DNA from: Alphaproteobacteria bacterium
GTDB lineage: Bacteria > Pseudomonadota > Alphaproteobacteria > CAAHEQ01 > UBA3637
Length of the DNA: 5,241 nucleotides
Direction of reading: 5' to 3'
Assembly: GCA_017555325.1 (NCBI GenBank)
Contig: JAFZGR010000038.1
Span: 1 to 5,241, forward strand
The position numbers and the translations under genes are program-made. Of the stretch, positions 1 to 5,241 are shown piece after piece. Numbering within the stretch: position 1 is the first letter of the stretch; each line of letters begins with the position of its first letter. The notes below the pieces were generated by a model. It did no database searches. It was not told the DNA's origin and worked only from the letters and a program-made list of their open reading frames with translations.

Positions 1-1053
1 GCTGTTTGTTCCAATCGCTTGGTATCCGGTTCCAAAAAATATTGTGTTTTAAAGTGCGGACTTAAAGGAACAAGTAATGCAGACAAACCATTAATGGATA
101 CTGATGGTAAATGTCATGCCTGCGATGAAGAAGGTCCTATTAATGTTGATAAGGTAAAAGATAATTGTAATGTTTGTTCAAAAGAAGGTAGATTTTTAAC
201 GACAACAACCGGTAGCATTTATTGTGTGACATGTGGTGTAAAAGGAAGTAAAAATGCAGACAAGCCGATAATCAGTTATTCTGGAAACTGTTATGCCTGT
301 AATGAGAAAAACGATATAAATATTGAAAAACCAGCCACTAATTGCATAAATGTATGTCCAAACAGAATTGCTAAAAATCAATGTTGTTGGTGTGGATTGA
401 ACCCTTGCACAGATTTAACAAAACCGCTTTATTCTTCTCGTGACAGTCAGTGTCATAGTTGTGATTATAGTTATTCAATTCCGCTTTCTGAATTGCCAGA
501 TAGAAAATGTACAGAATTGTGCTCCAACAGAAAACCGGAAAATGGTCAATGTGTTTTGGCAAGTTGTCCATCAGATAAGCCATTAATGGATGCAAATGGA
601 GGGTGCCATGCATGTGATACAGAAACGTCTGTAAATGTTGAAGGTGTAGAAGCGAACTGCAATGTTTGTTCAAAGGAAGGAAGATTTTTAACAACAACGA
701 CTGATAAAAGTTATTGTGTGACATGTGGTGTAAAAGGAAGTAAAAATGCAGACAAGCCGATAATCAGTTATTCTGGGGGTTGTTATGCTTGTAATGAGAA
801 AAATGATATAAATATTGAAAAACCTGCTATAAATTGTGTACCAATTTGTCCGAATAGATATGCTGTAAATGAGTGTTGTTGGTGTGGATTGGACTATTGT
901 ACAGATGATGTTCCATTAATGGATGTTGATAAAAATTGTCATCCATGCAACGAACCTTTACCCATAGATGTTGGTGGAGATGAAACAAAGTGTAGTTGCC
1001 TTAATCGGACATTAGATGGACAATACTGTGTTTTGAATGGTAGTTCAATTTAA
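1..1053 (+). CDS. Cys-rich repeat protein, 3' part (5' end outside window)
   Basis: The reading frame is open from base 1 to a TAA stop and gives 350 residues, about 42 of them Cys (~12%). A TTG at 19 could be read as a start. However, the codons before it (AVCSNR) already match the repeat pattern (CSNR recurs at 520-531) and no Shine-Dalgarno lies before it, so the gene begins outside the window. The protein consists of about six and a half modules of 50-60 residues. Each carries a CxNR or CSKEGR opening, a YCVxCG or CCWCGL knot, a DKPL/DKPI turn, and a CHAC or CYAC pair followed by INV/INI. There is no membrane segment or sorting signal in the visible part and the C-terminus stops abruptly after a half module. 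Regular paired Cys with polar, Asn/Lys-rich spacers suggest a disulfide-rich exported or surface protein. This is an inference, since zinc binding by CxxC pairs is also possible. I do not recognise a named family. Confidence 0.85.
   Translation, partial: AVCSNRLVSGSKKYCVLKCGLKGTSNADKPLMDTDGKCHACDEEGPINVDKVKDNCNVCSKEGRFLTTTTGSIYCVTCGVKGSKNADKPIISYSGNCYACNEKNDINIEKPATNCINVCPNRIAKNQCCWCGLNPCTDLTKPLYSSRDSQCHSCDYSYSIPLSELPDRKCTELCSNRKPENGQCVLASCPSDKPLMDANGGCHACDTETSVNVEGVEANCNVCSKEGRFLTTTTDKSYCVTCGVKGSKNADKPIISYSGGCYACNEKNDINIEKPAINCVPICPNRYAVNECCWCGLDYCTDDVPLMDVDKNCHPCNEPLPIDVGGDETKCSCLNRTLDGQYCVLNGSSI
88..891 (+). repeat. 492-bp (164-codon) higher-order tandem repeat inside the Cys-rich gene
   Basis: Bases 88-399 align without gaps to 580-891 at a constant offset of 492 bp, an exact multiple of three. 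The 104 encoded residues differ at 22 positions (about 79% identical). The core 219-284 is base-for-base identical to 711-776 (66 bp, including synonymous sites). Each 492-bp period holds three shorter related modules. A third partial copy restarts at 913 (another PLMD...C.PC segment), but at a shorter spacing of 333 bp. Confidence 0.9.
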
Positions 1054-1086
1054 AAAAATAAAAACTTCGTTTATAGAACCAAAAAA

Positions 1087-1118
1087 CTGTTAATCAGTTA
1101 AAAATAGCTGATTAACAG
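1087..1118 (-). terminator. Perfect 11-bp hairpin, possible secondary terminator
   Basis: Arms 1087-1097 and 1108-1118 are exact reverse complements. The stem can extend inward through a G-T wobble and two A-T pairs to an AAAA loop at 1101-1104. Read on the minus strand, it is followed by six T (A run 1081-1086), as in an intrinsic terminator. Read on the plus strand, no T run follows. It could back up the terminator of the OmpA-family gene or simply form the folded 3' end of the left gene's transcript. The stem is A+T-rich, so its strength is uncertain. Confidence 0.55.
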
Positions 1119-1220
1119 CCTGTCATGATATCGTAAAATTATATCTATAAAAGAGCACAAAATAAAATTAAACCATTTTTTATTCATGCGAGTATTATTG
1201 TAGAATTATCGTCGTAAAAC

Positions 1221-1255
1221 AAAAAAAAACAGCGCGTTAAAAAACACGCTGTTTT
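1221..1255 (-). terminator. Intrinsic terminator of the OmpA-family gene, possibly bidirectional
   Basis: The arms AAAACAGCG (1226-1234) and CGCTGTTTT (1247-1255) pair perfectly. Past one C/A mismatch they continue as GTT/AAC around an AAAA loop. On the minus strand the stem is followed by nine T (A run 1221-1229), a classic intrinsic terminator 23 nt past the stop of the lipoprotein gene. On the plus strand the same stem is followed by only four T (1252-1255), so it may also weakly stop transcription from the converging left gene. Confidence 0.88.
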
Positions 1256-1277
1256 ATGCAAATCAATTAAAGTGCTT

Positions 1278-1724
1278 TTACTGAACTGTGACAACAACGG
1301 CACGACGATTTTGTTGACGACCGGCAGCTGTTGCATTAGAAGCAACCGGATGAGATTCGCCGAAACCTTTTGTTTCAATACGATCACAGGAAATACCATT
1401 TGCTTCAAAGTAAGCAGCAACGGCATTTGCACGACGTTCGGATAATTTCATATTGTATGCTTCTGAACCTGTACTGTCTGTATACCCAGCAACTCTGACT
1501 TTTTCTGTCGGATCAGCTTTTAATCTTTCAACAATAGGTGTTAAAGCAGCATCAGCAGATGCGGATAATTTAGCAGAATCAAAAGCGAATAATGTATCGG
1601 CTGCTAATTCTGTTTTTGTTGTGACAACATCACAAGAACCATCGGCACATTCATCGCACCAGTTGGCACAACCTGATAATAAAAGTGTTGATGACAACAC
1701 AATTGTAGCAATTTGTTTTTTCAT
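1278..1724 (-). CDS. OmpA-family (Pal-like) peptidoglycan-binding outer-membrane lipoprotein
   Basis: The product has 148 residues. Residues 1-18 are a lipoprotein signal (Lys-Lys, hydrophobic core, lipobox LSGC), predicting cleavage and lipidation at Cys19. A short Cys-containing linker (C23, C26, C31) leads to an OmpA C-terminal domain at about residues 42-148. The domain shows a start strand (DTLFAFDSAKL), GYTD with Asp83, LSERRANAV with Arg98, GFGESHP and NRRAVV near the end. Asp83 and Arg98 have the 15-residue spacing of the Asp/Arg pair that grips diaminopimelate in known OmpA-like domains, so peptidoglycan binding is likely intact. It should tether the outer membrane to the cell wall. 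It is shorter than typical Pal and no tol genes adjoin, so I do not call it pal. The ATG is supported by AAGGAG at 1732-1737, seven bases upstream. It has its own promoter candidate and terminator, so it is probably monocistronic. Confidence 0.93.
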   Translation of the reverse strand: MKKQIATIVLSSTLLLSGCANWCDECADGSCDVVTTKTELAADTLFAFDSAKLSASADAALTPIVERLKADPTEKVRVAGYTDSTGSEAYNMKLSERRANAVAAYFEANGISCDRIETKGFGESHPVASNATAAGRQQNRRAVVVTVQ

Positions 1725-1760
1725 AACGAAACTCCTTCAATAAAATGAATTACAAGCAGT

Positions 1761-1789
1761 AGTATGGCGTTATTTTTAACAAAAATCAA
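1761..1789 (-). promoter_or_regulatory. Candidate sigma70-type promoter of the OmpA-family gene
   Basis: On the minus strand TTGATT (-35, 1784-1789) and CATACT (-10, 1761-1766) are separated by exactly 17 bases. Each matches the consensus at four of six positions. Transcription would start near 1754, leaving a leader of about 30 nt that contains the AAGGAG site. The match is moderate in an A+T-rich background, so this is a candidate only. Confidence 0.4.
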
Positions 1790-1889
1790 GAGAAAAATAT
1801 GCGAAAGTTTGTCTTTTTTTTAACAATCCTATATTACTATAATAATGAGACAATCACAACTGCTAATAAAGTCATCAAGATTTTAAATA

Positions 1890-2303
1890 CTACAAAATAA
1901 ATGTATTTAACAAAAACAAAGAACCAACAGTTCCAAGTGTTGATGCAAACAAGAAAAACACATCCCCAAGGAAGTTTAAAACACGACCTTTGATATTATA
2001 AAATGTAGCTTTATCAGTAAAAATCCATAAAACGAAATGTAACACAAAAACCATAAAACATCCAATAATATATAAATCTACTGTTTTTAAAATATTAGAC
2101 AACGGATTTATTTCAGAATGTATATCATAAATAATGCATCCAATAAAAAAACCGATAATTGTAATAAATCTAAAACGAAAAATAGATTTAAATATGGCAG
2201 AAATAAAACCACCTGATGAACCTGACACTAATTTATCAACACTTTTTTTAGATTCTACGGTCTGTTTTGATTGCTTTTTTGTATTACCTGTTTTTTTTAA
2301 CAT
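1890..2303 (-). CDS. Small three-helix membrane protein of unknown function
   Basis: The product has 137 residues and belongs to no family I recognise. Residues 1-30 are polar and Lys-rich (many KK pairs and Ser). Three hydrophobic stretches follow at about 45-60, 75-96 and 109-136, the last running to the C-terminus. The basic head suggests the N-terminus is in the cytoplasm and the C-terminus outside. The ATG lies 2 nt after the stop of the Sel1 gene, with no promoter between them, so the two are co-transcribed and probably translationally coupled. Its ribosome-binding site is the G-rich run inside the last codons of the Sel1 gene. An A8 run in codons 3-5 (2291-2298) is a second slippery tract. 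No convincing terminator follows. Transcripts may run on into the lipoprotein gene 165 bp downstream. Confidence 0.75.
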   Translation of the reverse strand: MLKKTGNTKKQSKQTVESKKSVDKLVSGSSGGFISAIFKSIFRFRFITIIGFFIGCIIYDIHSEINPLSNILKTVDLYIIGCFMVFVLHFVLWIFTDKATFYNIKGRVLNFLGDVFFLFASTLGTVGSLFLLNTFIL

Positions 2304-2305
2304 AG

Positions 2306-3361
2306 TTATCTCCCCCCCCTACGTCTACGCAGAACTCGTTTTTTGGTTGTTGCTTTTTTACCGGTAACGGCACCTGCTGTTGCTCCTGCGGCGGCGAGTG
2401 CTGCACTTCCGGTAGCATTTTCCAATGCTTTTGTTGCCACCATATCCTGAAATGGTGGCTCTACTTTACCCATTTCATTTTGTTGAATTAAAACGACTTG
2501 TCTGCGAGCCATATCCAGATCAGATAAAGACATATTTTTTTCCAATTTTTCTTTTGCTTCTTCAGCAATAGTCAATCCTTGCTCTTCTGCTAACTGAAAC
2601 CATGCAAAAGCTTTATAAATATCTCGTGAAACACCTTCACCATTTGCATGAATAACACCCAACATATATTGTGCCGGTCCATAATTTTGTGTTGCTGCAT
2701 ATTTATAATAATTTATGGCTTTATTCATGTCTTGCCCTACACCTAAACCCTTTTTATACATTTCGCCCAAATTATAATAAGAACTTAAATCATTTTGACG
2801 AGCAGACACTTCATAATATAATAATGCTTTATTATAATCCCTTAATGTAGCATTATTTAAATAAATATCTCCTAAATATCTACTGACAATCGGTTGCTGA
2901 TCCAATGGAACTTTTTGAAAATAGTCCAATGCAGTTTTATAATCACGTTCAACCGAATCGCCCATATAATACATAACACCCAAATTTAAATTAGCTGAAA
3001 TATTATTCTGACGGGCAGCTTGTTGATATAATTCAATAGCTTTCTTTTTGTCTTTTGGAACGAGTTGTCCTTCTGAATACAAGTAAGCCATTAAAGCCTG
3101 TGCCATATCATAATTTTGATCAATGGACATTTGCAGATATCGTAACCCTTCTTTTTTATTTTGTGTTACACCATATCCGTTAACATATAAATATCCCACA
3201 TAGTATTGTGAACGAAAATCTCCTGCATTGGCTAATGGTAAAAATTCTGAAAACGCTTGTGAATAATGCTGTTCTTTAAATGCTTGTTCTCCTTCAACAA
3301 AACCGGCAAAAGAAGGAATTGAAAAAGCTGTTGTCAACAATAAAAGGCATAATTTTTTCAT
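2306..3361 (-). CDS. Exported Sel1-repeat (TPR-like) protein
   Basis: The product has 351 residues. Residues 1-19 form a Sec signal peptide (KK, Leu-rich core, SFA cleavage site before Gly20), so it acts in the periplasm or at the surface. About six Sel1-like repeats of 35-36 residues follow at roughly 48-83, 84-119, 120-155, 156-190, 191-226 and 227-262. They show the usual pattern of A..Lg.(m/l)Y..G.gv..d...A..yy..Aa.q. Such alpha-solenoids bind partner proteins. In Alphaproteobacteria the periplasmic regulator ExoR is one example, but no sensor kinase pair is present here. Residues 263-300 form a charged helix. Residues 317-334 are Ala/Gly-rich, and the tail 335-351 is strongly basic (KK, then RRRR). 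The ATG is supported by AAGGAG at 3369-3374, seven bases upstream. It is the first gene of an operon with the membrane protein that follows. The partner and exact role are unknown. Confidence 0.9.
   Translation of the reverse strand: MKKLCLLLLTTAFSIPSFAGFVEGEQAFKEQHYSQAFSEFLPLANAGDFRSQYYVGYLYVNGYGVTQNKKEGLRYLQMSIDQNYDMAQALMAYLYSEGQLVPKDKKKAIELYQQAARQNNISANLNLGVMYYMGDSVERDYKTALDYFQKVPLDQQPIVSRYLGDIYLNNATLRDYNKALLYYEVSARQNDLSSYYNLGEMYKKGLGVGQDMNKAINYYKYAATQNYGPAQYMLGVIHANGEGVSRDIYKAFAWFQLAEEQGLTIAEEAKEKLEKNMSLSDLDMARRQVVLIQQNEMGKVEPPFQDMVATKALENATGSAALAAAGATAGAVTGKKATTKKRVLRRRRGGR
2312..2319 (-). other. G8 homopolymer doubling as ribosome-binding site at a gene junction
   Basis: The minus strand reads AGGGGGGGGAGATAACT directly before the ATG at 2303. 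The G run encodes part of the last Arg-Gly-Gly-Arg of the Sel1 protein and also supplies the Shine-Dalgarno (GGAG, about six bases from the ATG). Eight consecutive G are unusual in such A+T-rich DNA. The run length would set the reading frame at the Sel1 C-terminus. Confidence 0.8.
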
Positions 3362-3384
3362 GATAAATCTCCTTAATTAAGAAT

Positions 3385-3412
3385 ATTATACCAAATAAAA
3401 TTGAAAAAACAA
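3385..3412 (-). promoter_or_regulatory. Extended -10 promoter of the Sel1/membrane-protein operon
   Basis: On the minus strand a perfect TATAAT (3385-3390) is preceded by TGG, giving the extended -10 form TGnTATAAT. TTGTTT (3407-3412) lies 16 bases upstream as a -35. An A9 run (T9 on the plus strand, 3414-3422) sits immediately upstream of the -35, where an A-tract UP element would lie. Transcription would start near 3378, only a few bases before the AAGGAG site, giving a leader of about 17 nt. Confidence 0.65.
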
Positions 3413-3453
3413 CTTTTTTTTTAGGAAATGAACAAATCTATTGGTTTGTAATT

Positions 3454-5241
3454 TTAATCAATGGACATTTTGGCATTCTCTGATATATCAATTTCAATAT
3501 CTTCGCTTTCTTTCACATTATTATCCTCAAATAAAATGCAATTTCCATTAATAGGATCTTCAAAAGATATTTCCGGCGGACATTCGCATGTGTTTGTTAT
3601 CATGTTAAATATTTTATTTGAATCAACACAAACACTGCAAGTCAAACCATCTTCATCAGTTGTTCTGTCTGACGGACAAGCCAAACACCGGTTTTGTTGA
3701 CTGCTCGGATAATATCCTTTTTGGCATTTTACACACTTTCCGTTTTGTGTAATTGTATTTGCCGAACAAGATGCGCACCCCGTACGGGATGAATTAGGAA
3801 CTTGTCCCGTTGAACAAGAAGCACAGCCCGTTGATGTCGGATACGTTGATGCCGAACAACAATATTGACCAACACTCCCACCTGTGGAACATTTACAATC
3901 TTCCGTTATTTTTGTATTAAATTCACAAGATGCTAATGTAGAATTGCGAGTACTACAACCATATTCATAACTGCATTTATCTTCTGCTTTACTTTTTAAA
4001 CTCGGCTCCGGATAATCCTCGGGAGTTTTGCAGTAATCAGGTGTATTGTTATACCACTGAAGCCAACTATATGAACGTGAACCATCCGCTCCAAATTTTT
4101 TACCATTATAACAAAGTGAGCAATTTTCATATTTTGCATCATTATAACAAACACCATTTACATAAACAGCCGTCTGAGCACAAGAAACACATTTATCTAA
4201 ATAAGAATTATATGTTCCTCCCTCCGGACATTTTATTTTTCTTTCACATTTTTTTGTACTATGATTATAAACATAATTATATCCTCGACAAGTACAGTAG
4301 CCATAATTATCCGTTCGCCCTTCTTCCGCCAGTTGGCGTCTATGTAGTGGAAAATTATCACATGTTCCACAATAAAATTTACCGGAACTGTCTTTTCTTA
4401 ATACTTGCCATGCACCACAGTATGATTTTGTTGTCGGATTATATCGTCTCCAAGTAAATCCTCCTTCCGGTTCCATAACTATTTTCATAGCATCACCACA
4501 TTGCCAACTGGTACCATCCATAGATGAACATTGTATATCAATATGTAACCAATCTTGCGTAGAACCTTTATTACGAGTTTTATAACACCATTCGGCTGTC
4601 ATAGCCTCACACTTCAAACACCCGCTTGGCCCCTGATAATAATCTTTTGAACTGTCACACAGGCACGTTTGTACCCCTCCGACCTTTTCCGATTCGGCTT
4701 TATACCCTGCCCCTGTATTACACAAACAATTTCCTGTTGTGCGATTTCTCAGTCCCGTAAATCCCGTATCACTCGGGCAAGATGTGACACACTCGTTTAT
4801 CCCGTCTCCATCCTCATCAACATTATCTTTTCCATCCGGACATTCACACGTTTCAGGATTTGCTTCTGCCGGCGTATTAACGGAACACTTACAACTCGGT
4901 TCAGAATCCCCCTCATCTTGTCGCCATTCCTTCCGTCCTGAACAGGCACACCGACCATCCGCCAATGTTAATCCTTTTGTTGTATCACAATCCGATTCAA
5001 CGCATTGACGGCAAATTTGCTCCGTTTCATCACAACAAAAACCTGTTCCGCTATATTGGCAGTCTGTATCGGCTGTACACTTACAGGTTCCATTTTCCCA
5101 TATCGGTCTATTTGCTGGGCATTGACAACTCTGATTGCCCATATTCCAACTACGAGGCGGTTCACATCGGGTACAATCTTCTCCATATTCATAATCATGC
5201 CGACAAACACAACCATATGTTCCGTCTTCTTTTTGGCGCCA
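3454..5241 (-). CDS. Large mosaic Cys-rich protein, 3' part (5' end outside window)
   Basis: The frame is open from the right edge to a TAA stop and gives 595 visible residues, about 64 of them Cys (~11%). An ATG at 5140-5142 is in frame. The codons before it continue the same Cys pattern (CVC, CTRC) and no Shine-Dalgarno precedes it, so it is internal. Residues 1-190 are short EGF/TNFR-like Cys modules. They include an Asp loop (D139 to C151, with D142, D144, D146 and G147) like the DxDxDG calcium sites of thrombospondin type 3 repeats. Residues ~212-290 are poorer in Cys and rich in Trp, like an inserted globular domain. Residues ~450-535 resemble GCC2/GCC3-type growth-factor-receptor modules (GCASC twice, CxxCxKGYYP). 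The last ~35 residues are acidic and nearly Cys-free, with no membrane anchor. It is probably secreted or surface-exposed and disulfide-bonded, but no function can be assigned. No clear terminator lies in the 92-bp gap that follows. Confidence 0.85.
   Translation of the reverse strand, partial: WRQKEDGTYGCVCRHDYEYGEDCTRCEPPRSWNMGNQSCQCPANRPIWENGTCKCTADTDCQYSGTGFCCDETEQICRQCVESDCDTTKGLTLADGRCACSGRKEWRQDEGDSEPSCKCSVNTPAEANPETCECPDGKDNVDEDGDGINECVTSCPSDTGFTGLRNRTTGNCLCNTGAGYKAESEKVGGVQTCLCDSSKDYYQGPSGCLKCEAMTAEWCYKTRNKGSTQDWLHIDIQCSSMDGTSWQCGDAMKIVMEPEGGFTWRRYNPTTKSYCGAWQVLRKDSSGKFYCGTCDNFPLHRRQLAEEGRTDNYGYCTCRGYNYVYNHSTKKCERKIKCPEGGTYNSYLDKCVSCAQTAVYVNGVCYNDAKYENCSLCYNGKKFGADGSRSYSWLQWYNNTPDYCKTPEDYPEPSLKSKAEDKCSYEYGCSTRNSTLASCEFNTKITEDCKCSTGGSVGQYCCSASTYPTSTGCASCSTGQVPNSSRTGCASCSANTITQNGKCVKCQKGYYPSSQQNRCLACPSDRTTDEDGLTCSVCVDSNKIFNMITNTCECPPEISFEDPINGNCILFEDNNVKESEDIEIDISENAKMSID

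Noticed and set aside
19..21. TTG as start codon of the left Cys-rich gene
   Set aside because: The frame is open back to base 1, the preceding residues fit the repeat pattern, and there is no Shine-Dalgarno in the 18 bases before it.
371..724. Minus-strand open frame of 117 codons
   Set aside because: It lies opposite the repeat-coding strand, has a composition dominated by His, Tyr, Asn and Leu, and has no ribosome-binding site. It is an antisense shadow.
88..891. CRISPR-like or phage repeat array
   Set aside because: The repeats are in-frame protein-coding modules with a period that is a multiple of three, not short palindromic repeats with unique spacers.
1127..1145. Short inverted repeat GATAT...ATATC
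   Set aside because: Five A+T-rich pairs around a nine-base loop are expected by chance here.
1184..1432. Minus-strand open frame of 82 codons overlapping the OmpA gene end
   Set aside because: It is an out-of-frame overlap with the OmpA domain and runs through the terminator hairpin.
1453..1743. Plus-strand open frame of 96 codons across the lipoprotein gene
   Set aside because: It is antisense to a clear OmpA-domain gene and shows no start signal or recognisable motif.
1838..1843. TATAAT on the plus strand as a promoter
   Set aside because: There is no -35 at suitable spacing and no plus-strand gene follows.
3425..3453. Possible terminator after the right Cys-rich gene (ACAAA/TTTGT arms at 3432-3449)
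   Set aside because: The stem is only five A+T-rich pairs, and on the minus strand an A run follows rather than a T run.
4041..4457. Plus-strand open frame of 138 codons
   Set aside because: It is antisense to the right Cys-rich gene. Its His/Tyr/Asn-rich composition is what the reverse of that gene gives, and no domain or ribosome-binding site is visible.
4669..5008. Two overlapping plus-strand open frames of about 90 codons
   Set aside because: Both are antisense to the Cys-rich gene and have no ribosome-binding site or domain.
5140..5142. ATG as start codon of the right Cys-rich gene
   Set aside because: The frame continues to the window edge with more Cys motifs in the same style. No signal peptide follows the ATG and no ribosome-binding site precedes it.

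Overview
The window looks like a piece of a low-GC Gram-negative genome, probably from a host-associated or gut alphaproteobacterium-like lineage. The Gram-negative call rests on an OmpA/Pal-type peptidoglycan-binding lipoprotein and a Sec-exported Sel1-repeat protein. The lineage is an inference from the mix of very Cys-rich repeat proteins, Sel1 proteins and A+T-rich intergenic DNA; there is no marker gene to fix it. No RNA genes, CRISPR array, transposase or integrase are visible.

Layout: (1) 1-1053 (+) is the 3' end of a Cys-rich repeat protein that runs in from the left edge. It is built from ~50-60-residue modules that are themselves duplicated as a 164-residue block. (2) 1054-1277 is a gap between converging genes with two hairpins, one of them a strong terminator. 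(3) 1278-1724 (-) is a small OmpA-family lipoprotein with its own likely promoter. (4) 1890-3361 (-) is a two-gene operon: an exported Sel1-repeat protein followed 2 nt later by a three-helix membrane protein of unknown function. It is read from a good extended -10 promoter at 3385-3412. (5) 3454-5241 (-) is the 3' part of a second large Cys-rich protein, open through the right edge, with eukaryote-like extracellular modules and a calcium-motif-like Asp loop.

The five genes share an envelope or exported theme: two likely surface or secreted disulfide-rich repeat proteins flank three periplasmic or membrane proteins. No direct functional link between them can be proved from sequence. The points most worth a second look are the higher-order repeat of the left protein, the mosaic right protein, and an 8-G run at the sel1/membrane-gene junction. 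That run forms both the end of one gene and the ribosome-binding site of the next, and a one-base gain there would fuse the two reading frames.
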